From Argyresthia goedartella (Eukaryota > Arthropoda > Insecta > Lepidoptera > Argyresthiidae): 64,000 nt of DNA. Shown piece by piece: positions 1 to 11,223 of this stretch. The stretch spans positions 1,550,001 through 1,614,000 of the forward strand of contig OX463829.1 in NCBI GenBank assembly GCA_949825045.1, written 5' to 3'. Position numbers and translations under genes: made by a program. The notes under the pieces were generated by a model. It was not told the DNA's origin. It made no database searches and was given only the letters and a program-made list of their open reading frames with translations. The first letter of the stretch is position 1; each line of letters opens with the position of its first letter.

Positions 1-335
1 GACCCTAATTCCATTCCTCCTAGTAGTTTCTGGAACTGGCGCTCGGCACTCTCCTCGAACACTGCCAATAAACGTGTCTTGATCGCCTCATATTTCTGTG
101 TATCTGGTGGCGTAACTAACAAATCGCTCACTTGCTGCAAGGCCTCTCGAGTTAATTTAGCCACAACCATATTGAATTTAGTTTCATCACTCTGTTTCTG
201 TGGTGCCATTACTGCCTCAAACTGCGCGAACCATAATCTCGGCATTTCCTTCCAAAACTCTGGCAACTTAGCCGTTAAACTTATTGATGCCAAATCCCCG
301 ACAGGGGCTTGCCCACCTCCTGCTGGAGGGTTCAT
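1..335 (-). CDS. Gag N-terminal part of a CsRn1-like LTR retrotransposon (runs off left edge)
   Basis: The minus strand is open from an ATG at 335 to the window edge, giving about 111 residues without a stop. The segment LPEFWKEMPRLWFAQFEAV is typical of Gag from the CsRn1 clade of Ty3/Gypsy elements. It closely resembles the gag of the larger element at 32,112 (VTEFWKEHPRLWFAQFEAI). Gag would form the particle that packages the element RNA. The primer site and LTR lie at the expected place just upstream (551-764), so the start is well supported. The frame is intact as far as it can be seen. The zinc-binding part, protease and pol would lie outside the window. Confidence 0.8.
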   Translation of the reverse strand, partial: MNPPAGGGQAPVGDLASISLTAKLPEFWKEMPRLWFAQFEAVMAPQKQSDETKFNMVVAKLTREALQQVSDLLVTPPDTQKYEAIKTRLLAVFEESAERQFQKLLGGMELG

Positions 336-550
336 GATGCTGGTGACTTAAAATCGCTTACTTACAGCTGTATTCTGCTTGGCTGGCGGCGAGGTTAGCA
401 ACCTGGCCTGCCCTGAAATTGCTGTCACCCGTCGGATAGATCGCCACGCTAACCGGCGGGGAGTCGTCTCTTCCCACACACAGTAATTCTCTGACACCGA
501 CCAACTTTCTTGACCCGTTAACTGTCTTTGTCTAACACAATCACAATGAT

Positions 551-570
551 CCAATTCACAAGGGTCACCA
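551..570 (-). other. Candidate tRNA primer-binding site of the left LTR element
   Basis: On the minus strand this reads TGGTGACCCTTGTGAATTGG, immediately after the presumed LTR end. The first nine bases match the complement of a tRNA-Trp 3' end, the primer known for CsRn1-clade elements. The remainder matches only partly, so the tRNA assignment is tentative. Confidence 0.5.
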
Positions 571-571
571 A

Positions 572-764
572 TGTAACGGATCCCAAATTGGTGATAAAGA
601 ATAGAGTCTTTTCGGTAATATGAAGTAATGTATTTCGTGGTATGCAAGTACAATAGTGACACGCGTACTATCGAAGAGGTGTAAGAGACGACTGGTTAGT
701 CGCCGCTATAGCTGTTCGCTCGCAGGCGACAATATGCTACACACGCACAATATGATACCCTACA
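572..764 (-). mobile_element. Candidate 5' LTR of the left CsRn1-like element
   Basis: The segment begins TGTAACGG and ends ACCCTACA on the plus strand, giving TGTA/TACA inverted ends. It lies between the primer site and the start of repeat R1. A comparison with R1 copy B (from 16,957) shows that R1 sequence begins right after 764, which fixes the outer edge. The partner LTR is outside the window, so the boundaries rest on the end motifs and this junction. Confidence 0.55.
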
Positions 765-2148
765 ATAGTATGCCAAACGTGACGTTTGTCCTTGCGTGAC
801 TGATTGAAATTTGGGAGTTGAGACTAGAGATTGTATTAATTTTTGTTCAGTTTTTAATTATATATATTGTTATAATTACTGTAATTTACTACGATGATAA
901 ATGGATGAGCCAGGCCTGATTTGAAGTGGTGGTGGGAGAAATAAGCGTGCAAGTGACGAGCCTTTACTTAAGTCACCGAACAAAAGAATCAAACAAACTC
1001 CACTGAGTTCTACTAAAAAACAGACCGTTTTGAATATTTTTAACAAGTGACTGAAAGCTGGCCGCAAGGTTCATATCCTTACAGCAGTTTGATCGTCAAT
1101 AAAACCACTGAAACCGCAGGTACGCATTTCATTCGATGTCTTATAAAATATCAGTACTACCCTTTCTGGTATAATAATTGTCTTTGCTAAGTGCATATAA
1201 GTAAATCATATTCCTTTTCTACTTACAATTTCTCATGCACTTCCTTTCTTCTTTAGGTAATTTTGCAATAAAGTTTTACTTACTTTCTCTTTCTTCAGGT
1301 ATATTGCGTATAAATAAAAGTAATCCTTCCAGAAGCAGAGGAAATCATGACACCGGAGCGATGGCAAAATTGTATAAAGCATGTTATATAGGAGGAGAAA
1401 AAGATACACTGCCAACTGGATGGAATAATGTATGACAAGGTGGAGAGATTTAAATTAAATGTTGGTGAATCAATGTCATACAGCAGTGAAGATGACGAAG
1501 GCAGTGATGTTGATAAATGACAGGGATTTAATGAAAAAACACAGAGTAATGTGAAAGAAAAAATATTTGTAAAAATATTAATTTGAATAAAATATTTTTG
1601 ATTTTGAATTATTTTCCTAATTCATTAGAGATAAGATTTTCATGACCTTGTACATATAAGTTGTCTCAATCTTAACATCTTTATAAACTTTTTATTTTTT
1701 TCTCTTTTGTATTTTAAGGTTAGTAATTACAATGTTGTTAACCTCCGCTTCTGCTCGACCTGTATTTGCCTTTCTGTCTGTAATGCTATAATGCTATTTG
1801 AAATAGAGTATAATTGGCACATAATTATCGCATTGTCTACTGTCACTAGACTTCCGCCACCACTGGATTGGCACCCATCCGGTGCGGAACCCTGAACATC
1901 TGCTGATATATCAATTTTATCAGCGCTGTTAGGTCGCAGGTCAAAAAAACGAGTTTCTAGCCGAGTCCCTCTAAAGATAAAATGTAAAACAAGATGTATC
2001 TTTGTTTGAAATTATGATAATTGGCAAGCCCTTCGCCCACAAAAACATTAAAAAACCTAATCTCTTAGCCGCCTTGTGACTGCTACATAATGGAGGGCAT
2101 TAAAACTTGAGAGTATAATAATATCACTCGAGAGTTTTAATGCCTAAA
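765..2148 (+). repeat. Repeat R1, copy A
   Basis: This 1.4 kb stretch recurs almost base for base at 16,957-20,290, where it is split by a non-LTR insertion. Shared landmarks are the start ATAGTATGCCA, a short coding exon near 1,299-1,520, two pyrimidine-rich AG acceptor-like sites near 1,255 and 1,300, and a terminal inverted repeat near 2,098-2,142 with arms around ACTCGAGAG. It looks like the 3' part of a DNA transposon rather than a host gene. A conserved 5' half is not visible. Confidence 0.75.
1299..1520 (+). pseudogene. C-terminal exon of a DDE-type transposase (in R1 copy A)
   Basis: After an AG acceptor-like site, the frame containing the ATG at 1,347 reads TPERWQNCIKHV, then a lysine- and glutamate-rich stretch, and ends in an acidic tail (SSEDDEGSDVDK) with TGA at 1,518. 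An xxRWxxCIKHVxxxE motif followed by an acidic C-terminus is common at the end of IS630/Tc1-mariner-like transposases. The transposase at 3,092 ends in the same style. Copy A has an in-frame TAG at 1,389 where copy B has GAG, so copy A is dead. No catalytic residues lie in this exon, so the family is inferred only. Confidence 0.45.
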
Positions 2149-2600
2149 TATGTAATTATGGAATTTATTCATGGTGCTTTCTATTTTCCTGACAGGACCA
2201 CCCAAGTCCTGAAAAAGAGCCCCACACTTTGATATTTCCGCCCCCATGTTTGACTACTTTCTTGGTATACTTTGAATCCATTTATTTGTTCGGGAGAGTT
2301 TAACATATTGTTTTCCGTCAGAATTAATCATATTATTTTTTTTTAATCAGAAAAAAAGACAAGTTTCCACTCTCGTTCAGTCCCGTGTTCATATTTATTA
2401 GCAAACGCTAATCATGTCTTAATATTTTGTTTTTTCAAAAGTGGTTTCTTTCGAGACTTTGCGGCTTTACGAATCACCTATCTACAACTCTCTACTCTAC
2501 ATTTTAAAACTCCCACTATTACGCGAAAATATTGGCTTACAAATGGTATTGAACTATCCTAAGATTTTTAAAATCCATAGCACTAAAATCAAAGTACAAA
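2149..2600. other. No gene seen
   Basis: AT-rich sequence with short homopolymers. Nothing with a recognisable protein or repeat signature was found. Confidence 0.5.
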
Positions 2601-2609
2601 ACAATTACT

Positions 2610-2874
2610 TACTGATTATTACAGGAAATATCAAAAACTACTGAAGAAACCCGTTATCACATCTAAAGGACTAAACTATAAAAACATAATTCAAAAATCT
2701 GGTATTGTAATAAAAAGTATTTGGAGTATTATAAATGAAAGAAGAAACAAAAAAACAACGAAAGAAAAGAAAAAATAGAACTGAAAATTAACAACTCTAT
2801 AATCAATGATCCAAAACAGATTACGAGTATTTTTAACCACAACTTTGTGTCTAAAGGAGGTGTTTAAACTACTA
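2610..2874 (+). pseudogene. Non-LTR retrotransposon linker fragment, interrupted by a DNA transposon
   Basis: Conceptual translation gives YYRKYQKLLKK, then IKSIWSIINERRNKK, an in-frame TAG, and INDPKQITSIFNHNFV. This resembles the region between endonuclease and reverse transcriptase in Jockey/CR1-like elements, where a W-x-I-I-N motif and a TFNxYF-like motif are usual. The DNA transposon at 2,878 sits directly after it. The fragment has no catalytic domain and at least one stop. Confidence 0.45.
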
Positions 2875-2880
2875 TTACCC

Positions 2881-3090
2881 GGTCAAATAGAGATGGGGTC
2901 TGGTGGGCGGGGCCCAAAACGCTCGTATGGTCAGCATAAAAAATACAGTTTTATTTATTATTATATATTAAAATATGTAAAAATTGGTCAAATAGAGATG
3001 GGGTCTGGTGGGTGGGGTCCAGAACGCTCGTATGGTCAGCACAAAAAATACAGTTTTATTTATTATTATTTATTAATATATGTAAAAATA
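2881..3090. repeat. Duplicated subterminal segment at the left transposon end
   Basis: The 105 bp from 2,881, which includes the terminal repeat and an AT-rich stretch, is repeated in tandem from 2,986 with a few substitutions. The element therefore carries two copies of its left inverted repeat. The inner copy abuts the stop codon of the transposase gene. Confidence 0.85.
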
Positions 3091-3091
3091 A

Positions 3092-5432
3092 TTATGCTGT
3101 TGAAGGTCCAGCTTCTTCTTCGTCTATTTCATCGATACCAGAGATATCTCCTTCAGAAGATTCTCCATCATCTTCATCGTCTGTGTCACTCTCTACACCA
3201 AGGTTTATTATAAGATCTTCGATTTCCTTTTCACACCCCACATCCCTGTCCCAGTATTTCTGTTCCAGGCGTTTTACGTGATTTACTTCCTTGGCCCAAT
3301 CATTTTCTGTTATTGAGGCAATTGCATCTCTTGTCATTCCTTCAATCCTTGATTCAAGCTGGTCCACATTTTTTTCCGCCACCCTCTGCTTTATGAGGTT
3401 CCACACATATTCTATTGGGTTCAAGTCACAATTGTATGGAGGAATCCTCAAAACCTCATGTCCGTGCTTTGCAAATAACTCATAAATTATATAAGTTTTT
3501 TCAGGTTTATTTTTTTTTACAATCTCAAGCAATTCCGGCTTGGTTAGTGAGTCGTCGAATTCTATTCCATGTTCACGGAGCCATTCTTTAATATCTGCCT
3601 TCCGGGTGGCAGATGATGGTGCTTTGTTGGTTTGCATACTGTGATAGGGTGCGTTGTCCATTACCACAATACTTTTTTGTGGGATGTTTGGGATAAGCTT
3701 TTCCTCAATATATTTTAAAAAATTGTTGCCATCCATTTGATCATGGTAATCACCGGTTTTGGTCTTGGCCTTGAATAGAAGGTCAGCTCCTGGCACAAAC
3801 CCTTTTTCTGAACCGGCGTGGACGATAATCCATCTTTGGCCAGGGCTGTCATTTTTTCTGACACCCTTATCCGTAACTGACTGCCAACACTTGGACACAG
3901 TATAGTGTGAGTGAATCCATGTTTCATCAGTGTATATGACAGGCCTTTTGTCAGCACCCAAAGCGTCATTTGCTCGAATTTTCCTGAGGTATTTTATCCT
4001 CCATGTCACGATATTGCTGCGTTCTATTAAAGCCTTTCGATTTTGTCGACATTTTTTAAATTGAAAGCCCAAGTCGTTTACCATGATTTTTCTCAGAGTG
4101 TTGCGCGATCCCTGAAAGTTTAGGTCTTGACGGGCAGAAGCCAGTACTTTCTTTAGTGTGGGAACTTCCTTGCGTACATCGTAAATAGATGTTATAATAC
4201 CTCTAATCGCCGTTCGCATAAAGTTGTCCACATGCACCCTTGTGTTAAATAAACCTTTTTGGCCTTTGGATGGCGTTTTAATTTCTCCACCTTGCTCAGC
4301 AGCATGTTGACCTGCAATAAAAAAGGTATAAAAATACCATTGTTTCCTATTTGAACCAAAATAATAAATAGCTCGATGGCAGTCACTGGCCCATTCAAAT
4401 GGTGTCTAAAGGCGCGACTCCATTATGCAAGTCTTGCATGCATGTATGACGTCACACTTGTGTGCAAGTAATTTGAATTGGAAACACGATTTTGTTCAAC
4501 TTGCAGCTTGCATACAAGTTTTTAGTGACAATTTTAAGTTTGACAGCTGTCATCCAACATGAAGATCTCATCAAGAGCTGTCACATCTCCATACAAACCA
4601 GTGGTCTAGGATGAGTAGTTTCCGAGATATGACAGTTTTAAGTTTGACAGCTGTCATCCAAAATGAAGATCTCATCAAGAGCTGTCACATCTCCATACAA
4701 ACCAGTGGTCTAGGATGAGTAGTTTCCGAGATATGACAGTTTTAAGTTTGACAGCTGTCATCCAAAATGAAGATCTCATCAAGAGCTGTCACATCTCCAT
4801 ACAAACCAGTGGTCTAGGATGAGTAGTTTCCAAGATATTATGACAGTTTTAACACTGAGTACGACAACACGCAATGAACTGCATCCAACGGAACTACTGG
4901 GGTTTAAAAAGTTTCGATTGTCACCATTGGGGACAAATGGGATTTTTTTGTCCAATATGTCCCTATGGGGACACCGGGTTGAGAACAAATGGGAATAAAC
5001 GATAATTTTGTCTGTGAATGGTACTTTTGACGTTTCGTTTTGCCGATTTTCGTAGCAAAATACGTTTCGTTCACCAAAATTTCGCAATTTTTATTTTGGA
5101 TTTCCAGAAAACCTATGCATTTCCGCGCAAAAAGAAAAGCACTTTGGTATGAAAAGTGACTGCTATCTATCCATTAAACACCTCATTTTAATCAAATTCA
5201 TCCGGAACGATATAAAAACAAAACCAACCCCAAAATACAACCAGTGCTTACCTTCTTGTTTTATTCTCGTTATTGTCATCTTTCCGAGCCCCGTAGCCAT
5301 TTGAGCTCGTGCATGAGCGTACTCATATGGGTGATAACGCTTAGATTTTTTTTCCTCTTCAAAATATTGAATGACGTTATACACAATCCTTCGTGCATCG
5401 CTTTTTAGCTTTTTTCCACGCTTATTAGGCAT
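3092..5432 (-). CDS. DDE transposase, two exons (5,432-5,252 and 4,311-3,092)
   Basis: Cuts and pastes its own element in the nucleus. Exon 1 starts MPNKRGKKLKSDARRIVYNV and ends at donor GTAAGC (intron from 5,251). Exon 2 starts after the acceptor TTGCAG (intron end 4,312). Joining gives 1,401 nt, an unbroken frame of 466 residues. The N-terminal part (about 1-150) looks like a helix-turn-helix DNA-binding region. The catalytic triad is D in TDETW (about 189), D in MDNAPYH (about 279) and E in NPIEYVWN (about 361). The second D and the E are separated by about 81 residues, much longer than the 34-41 of most Tc1/mariner proteins and close to the DD82E group called Sailor. The tail is acidic. 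All catalytic residues are present, so it may be functional. The intron is 940 bp. Confidence 0.85.
4532..4851. repeat. 104-bp tandem triplication in the transposase intron
   Basis: A unit starting TTTTAAGTTTGACAGCTGTC begins at 4,532, 4,636 and 4,740, with near-identical copies. Only a few substitutions and a short insertion in the last copy are visible. It lies wholly in the intron, so it does not change the protein. Confidence 0.9.
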
Positions 5433-6053
5433 AGCGCAATATTACTACACTATGATAACAAGAATCAAGAAAAACAAACGTAACAATAACAAAACTCAAC
5501 AATAATAATCGTAAGGGCACAAAAACAAATCGCAAAACGTTAGCACACTCGAGTCGCAAGACGAAACGTGAAGTGAGTGAGTAAAGTGGAGTGTCATGGC
5601 GGACAAGACGCTACAGACCACAGAACAACAGATCATTGTTGTCGGCGCGGTCCGATTATATTATCTTTGGTCCGTAGTGTTAAATTTGAATAAGGGCTCG
5701 ACCGCATTGCGATTTTCAAGTCAGTATTTTACAATAAATTAGTTTAATGTCTATGCTGTCCGTACCGGTACATGTGAGTATAGACAGCGATATAATATGA
5801 GCAAGAGGGAAGTAGTCGTGCCACGCCCACCAGACCCCATTTCTATTTGACCGGGTTATAACTAACACAACTACTTTTTTTCGCACAATTTAAGAATGCA
5901 AAGACCTGATGGTTTTATAACAATTACACTAGATTACATACCTTTTTTAGCTATTAAATAATTAAGTTTTTGGTGGTCGATAAAGGGGTATCGTTAATTA
6001 TGTGACCACCACTGTATATTTTAGTCAATTTGATTAAGCATAAACATAAGCTA

Positions 6054-7205
6054 AACTCAAAAACTCAAAAAACTCAAAACGTTTATTCTGTAAATAGGCC
6101 ACAAGGGCACTTTCACATGTCATTTCATTTCATTTTTTACAGAACATTTGGTATTATTATTTGTATCATATTATCAGAAAAAAAAAGTACTTAATTATTG
6201 TTTCTGAGAGATGTAAAGAGTCTCAAATGTCATAATAAAATAATTAAAATATAAATAACAGAGATGTATAGTCTCTTTAGTGAATAATACAATGATGATA
6301 GGAGATGTAAATGGTCCCCACAGTCAAGAGTTGTATAATTAAATTAATCTTTGGAGGTGTAAAAGGCCTCCAAGTGTCCAGTAAAAGAAACTCTGGCAGT
6401 GAGGATGCTCACAATTAATTAGAACAATTCAGTCCCAAGCATTTTTATCGTCTATGTACTCTTTAATACTGTAGTAAGCTTTAGAAATAAGCCTTTGCTT
6501 GATGTATTTCTTGAACTTATTAATTGATAGATCTGTCAAAGTGCTTGGGAGTTTATTGTAAAATCTTACACAATTACCCTTGAACGAGTTTTTTATTTTA
6601 TGGAGCCGAGTAGTGGGCACTGCAAGTTTGTCCTTGTTTCTAGTATTAAAGTTATGTATATCACAGTTTCTTCGAAAGTTAACAATGTTCTTATGGACGT
6701 ACATAATATTCTCGTAAATATATTGAATATGGACTGTCAATATATTTACTTCTTTAAACTTATTTCTAAGAGAATCTCTATTATTCATTTTATAAATCGC
6801 ACGAACAGCCCGCTTCTGCAGCACAAAAATAGTATTTATGTCAGCAGCACTGCCCCAGAGCAGAATACCGTAGGACATAATACTATGAAAATAACTAAAA
6901 TAAACTAATCTGGCTGTTTTTAAATCTGTCAAGTGACGGATTTTCCTGCATGCAAAAGCTGCAGAGCTCAGTCTGTTCGATAGCTTATCAATATGTGGAC
7001 CCCATTGGAGTTTGGAATCCAACGTTATACCTAGAAACACTGTGCTGGTTACCAATTCCAATTCCTCATTTTTAATTGTTATACATGTCTGATTATTTTT
7101 AACGTTAGTAGTAAGAAACTTAACACATTTAGTCTTTTTCTCATTTAATAGCAAATTATTAACATTAAACCAATTTACCACTCTTGATATGGTATTGTTC
7201 ACGTG
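6054..7205 (-). pseudogene. Non-LTR retrotransposon family A, 5'-truncated copy (RT C-terminal half)
   Basis: The frame 7,202-6,429 is open for 257 residues. It starts just after the FADD core of a reverse transcriptase, with VVNWFNVNNLLLNEKKTK, then LGITLDSKLQWGPHI, SYGILLWG and a basic C-terminal region ending DDKNAWD. The catalytic FADD is missing because the copy is truncated near 7,205. The 3' untranslated part ends at about 6,054 in repeats of TTTTGAG (minus strand). A second 3' fragment of the family lies at 12,515-13,087. The family is Jockey/CR1-like by its RT C-terminus; I cannot name the clade more exactly. Confidence 0.8.
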
Positions 7206-7355
7206 ATCATCAGTAGCGTGTTGGTTTCGCTTTGTTTTAAAAATAAGCTAAGCTTTAAGCTATTCTAATCAGTCGCTCGCGGACACTCATCCGCTTCGAA
7301 CGCGTCGCGATTAACATATCAGTGCGTCTACGCATAGTTCGCAACTACCGTAAAA

Positions 7356-8333
7356 ATGAAATGTGCTAAGTGTACCAAGCTAATTAACAAAAAATCTCCT
7401 GGAATATTGTGTAATAAATGCAATAAATGGTTTCACGCGTCGTGTATGTCCATCACAAATGATCAACTAAGTGTGTTACAAGAAACCGACTCAGTGGATT
7501 GGAAATGTCGTACGTGTACAGGCACCGCCAGACCGAAACGCTTGTCATGCATCTTACCAGAAGCCGAGGATGACGACAACACCGACACTGAAATTTTAAC
7601 CAGCAGTATCTCCAACCAAATTCTTATGGATATTCGTCGTGAAGTACGTGAAACAATACGCATTGAAATGCAGACATCGCTGCAGTTCCTATCTGATAAA
7701 ATTGATGATTACGAATTAAAAATCCAATCGTTTCTCAAGCAAGGCAAGGAATTGGAAAATCAGTGTAATGACTTGAGAAATGTATGTAAAAACTTGAAAA
7801 TCCGGAACGAGGCACTAGAACAAAGACTTTCAACATTAGAGCAAAACCAGCTATTAGACCAAGTCGAAATATGTGGTGTGTCAGAAAAGGACAATGAAAA
7901 TGTACAAGATGTATGTAAAACTATCTGCAGTTCGCTCAAAATCAGCCCAGACTCGATCATTAAAGCCTATCGCAAAAAAAACTACAAAAAGCAGGGTACT
8001 ACAAAAACGATTTCATCATCGACTATAATTGTCCAGCTACGCGACGGTCACCGTGACAATTGGCTCCAGTCTTCAAAAACCACCAACTTAACAGGCGAAC
8101 ACCTTGGCTTGAGCGAAAAAAATAAAATATTTATTAGAGAACTCCTTACGCCTCATACGTCGTTTTTACTGTGGAAGACTAAAAATAGTCTAAAAGAAAC
8201 GGGCTTATATAAGTACGTTTGGTACAAAAATGGGAAGATTCTCGTACGTCAGACTGATAACAAAAAAGTATTCACCATTAGATGTGAGAGTGACATCGAG
8301 TACCTTGCATCTAAAGTAGTAACTATGGAATAA
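7356..8333 (+). CDS. Non-LTR ORF1 protein: PHD finger, coiled coil, FP25K-like C-terminus
   Basis: A 325-residue protein that would bind element RNA and chaperone it during target-primed reverse transcription. Residues 3-54 form a C4HC3 PHD-type zinc finger (C3, C6, C19, C22, H27, C30, C51, C54). Residues about 95-170 are rich in charged and leucine residues and predict a coiled coil. Residues about 205-320 resemble the baculovirus FP25K-like domain found in ORF1 of many insect non-LTR elements, with LLTPHTSFLLWKTK, then YVWYKNGKILVRQ. The frame is intact. The start is the first ATG after the leader. It lies just upstream of the endonuclease-RT gene, as expected. Confidence 0.85.
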   Translation: MKCAKCTKLINKKSPGILCNKCNKWFHASCMSITNDQLSVLQETDSVDWKCRTCTGTARPKRLSCILPEAEDDDNTDTEILTSSISNQILMDIRREVRETIRIEMQTSLQFLSDKIDDYELKIQSFLKQGKELENQCNDLRNVCKNLKIRNEALEQRLSTLEQNQLLDQVEICGVSEKDNENVQDVCKTICSSLKISPDSIIKAYRKKNYKKQGTTKTISSSTIIVQLRDGHRDNWLQSSKTTNLTGEHLGLSEKNKIFIRELLTPHTSFLLWKTKNSLKETGLYKYVWYKNGKILVRQTDNKKVFTIRCESDIEYLASKVVTME

Positions 8334-8359
8334 ACCTACACCTAGTTATTGTAAGAATA

Positions 8360-11223
8360 ATGGTTCAACAATATATACAGACTAACAAAAAAAAAATGGA
8401 TAACCCATACTCGGAAATTCAAGAAAATACCTATAGCAATTGGAACTCATTTATGAATAATATTGATTTCAAGAACGATCACAATCTATGTATACTACAT
8501 GTCAACATTCGGTCAATGCTAAAAAACTTTGACCAATTGGACTATATTGTCTCGACTAGCGCACGCACTGTGCATATTGTTGTGCTCACAGAAGTAAATA
8601 TAAAAGATACATGCAAAAACTTGTTTCAACTACAAAACTATGACATGTATTCACAGCTACGTTCCCAGCAAAAAGGAGGAGGCGTTATAGTTTATATACA
8701 CAACAGTTTAAACTTCACAAGGTATCCAGTATCAAGTTTGTATTTTGAGTGTGTGTTAGGCGAAATAGAAACACCCGATAAATTCAGGGCTAATATGTGT
8801 GCAGTGTATAGGCCTCCTCATTTAAGTGAATCATCGTTTGTTGCTGAGTTATCGCGAGTTATAGAAACTTCGCAATCTAAGTACTCTTATATTTTAATTG
8901 GCGATATGAACATTGATTTGTTTAAACGTAATTCGGTGCGCACGACATATCTTAATGCTATGTGTGACAAAGGGCTATACTGTGGGATTACGCAGTACAC
9001 GCGTGTGGAAACAAAAGGTGGTAAAATAACAAATTCTTGTATTGATCACATCTTTATACGTGCGATTTACTGTCGTGACATACACACAGCTGTCATAAAC
9101 AATAAGATTGCGGACCACTACATAACGGGTTCCGTTATAATTTGCGACTCGAAAAACAATGAAACTGGGTACAGATATATAAATAGATTCGATAATCAAC
9201 AACTTGTGAACGAGTTACGTAAAATTAACTGGCAACCTGTTATGGAGTTAACCAATCCGAATGATATATTTGATTGCATTACAAATCAGTTTTCGCAGGT
9301 GTATAAAAATTGTAAAAAGAAATGTAAAATAAAAATAGGTAAACGTAACGATTGTAAATGGGCAAATAGTCGTTTAATTTATATGTGCAAAAAAAAGGAA
9401 GAGCTTTTTGAAATTTGGAAACAAGATGAAAGCAACAAAGTAAATTTATTATTGTATAATAGGTATAGAAATCTCGCAAATAAATATATAAATAAGACTA
9501 GAAATAAGCATATTAAACAGACTATATCTGATAACTTTCAAAATTCAAAAAAAGTATGGCAAATTATTAACTGTGTCTGTGGTAAAATTTATAAGTCCTT
9601 AGATGACGTTATATTAAAACATTTTAAGGATGATTTAAAAACAATTTGTAATAAATTTGCATATGGTTTCTCAGATAACATTAAAAATTTAAGCACGAGT
9701 TGTGATGTTAAGTTGTTATCAGATAATTCGTATCAAAAGGAATCAAATATTTCAATCAGATTTAAGTGTGCAACAAATAAAGTAATACATAAAATAATTA
9801 AAAGCATGAATAAAAATAAAAGTCCAGGTATTGATAGCATAAGAGTAAAAGACTTATTAAGTATAAGCGAAGAGATAACTCCAGTAATTAGTCACCTAAT
9901 TAATGCGTGTATTTCCACGTCACTCTATCCTGACCAGCTTAAAATAGGCATAATCAGACCTGTGCATAAAAAGGGTTGCTATAGCAATGTAGACAACTAT
10001 AGGCCTATTACAATATTATCTTGCGTCGATAAAGTAGTTGAGAGATACCTCGGTAACGAAATAACAGATTTCTTAACTAAGAACAAATTAATTAATGACA
10101 AACAGTACGGGTTTCAAAGAGGGCGTAGTACCTCGCAGCTGCTTTCTCGATTTGTCGATGAGGTCAACCATCACCTGGATAATCGAAATCAGGTGCTGGT
10201 TGTCTTCATTGACTTCAGTAGGGCATTTGATGTCTTAAATTATAATATGCTTTTTTCTAAGTTGCAGCAGATTGGTGTGCGGGGCCCAATGTTGGAATGG
10301 TTTCGAGATTATCATAAAAATAGACATACATTAGTCAGTGTAAATGGGTACACAAGCGATCCTATTCCCACAGAACAGGGAACGGCCCAGGGTTCAATCT
10401 TGGGACCAACAGAATATCTGGTCTACGTTAACGACATGTGCAGTCTCTTCCAAAACGGCTCCGTGTACCAATTTGCTGATGACACATGTTTGGTTGCGCA
10501 CAGTAGGGACATTTTTGAGGCGCAGAGAATTATGCAAAACAATTATGACTTACTATGCAAATGGGCACACGATATGGGTCTTGTTATGCCAATAAAACAA
10601 AACTTTTGCATATAAGATCACCCTACATAAAATGTCTTACTGATCCAACTGTAGTATCACATAGCCACCAATGTTTGCATGACCAGCCTGTCTCATGTAG
10701 CTGTGAAAAACTTGAACTAGTGAGTCAGCATACTTACCTGGGCCTCATCATTGATAAACATCTTAATTGGAAACCTCAGGTAGAATACATATGTAACAAA
10801 TTGAGATCACTTCGTGCTAAATTTTCTGTCCTTAAATTTAAATTACCTTATAATATACTAAGAATGTTGTACTTATCATTAGGTGAATCAATAATAGGTT
10901 ATGGACTCAGTAGTTATGGTCGAACATATAAAACTAACATTGACTTAATATACAAACTTCAACTAAGCATACTTAAAACAATTATCCCAAAATATTTAAT
11001 AAACAAATATAAAGAAGATGAAATAGGGTTGTTGAAGCACTGCAGAATTATGTCAGCTTACAATAAAATTAATTACCAAATAGTACTTGAGGAATACCAT
11101 CACATTGAGTCCCTAACTGCTAGAGTTAGGCATAGTAAACTGCGCAAACTAAACAGTACACCAATGTTTGTTCTACCTAAATATAATAATGAATATGGAA
11201 ATATACGCTACCCAACATATTAA
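8360..11223 (+). pseudogene. Non-LTR ORF2: endonuclease and reverse transcriptase, one frameshift
   Basis: The N-terminal part (residues about 30-265) is an APE-type endonuclease with HVNIRS, LTEVN, GDMNIDLF, SCIDHIFIR and ADHYITG. Residues about 475-750 are the reverse transcriptase with YRPITILSC, FIDFSRAFD, QGSILGP and the catalytic FADDT. Around 10,580-10,605 the frame changes. The first frame ends in a stop at 10,613, and the C-terminal part (ANKTKLLHI, then HTYLGLIIDKHLNWKPQ) continues in another frame to 11,223. This is one small indel. Apart from it the gene is open, so the copy is young. The DH of the endonuclease motif SDH is kept, with A in the first position. Confidence 0.85.

Larger units (their letters stand above)
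2878..5855 (-). mobile_element. IS630/Tc1-mariner-like DNA transposon with spliced transposase
   Basis: Both ends carry an inverted repeat starting CCCGGTCAAATAGA and continuing to about 33 bp with few mismatches (left from 2,878, right end at 5,855). TTA flanks both sides (2,875-2,877 and 5,856-5,858). The element is 2,978 bp and encodes one transposase on the minus strand. It interrupts a non-LTR fragment. The good terminal repeats and open gene suggest recent insertion. A 3-bp TTA duplication is unusual for this superfamily, which normally duplicates TA; an asymmetric TA reading cannot be excluded. Confidence 0.8.

Noticed and set aside
348..662. 104-codon minus-strand frame upstream of the left gag
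   Set aside because: It overlaps the presumed primer site and LTR and has no recognisable domain.
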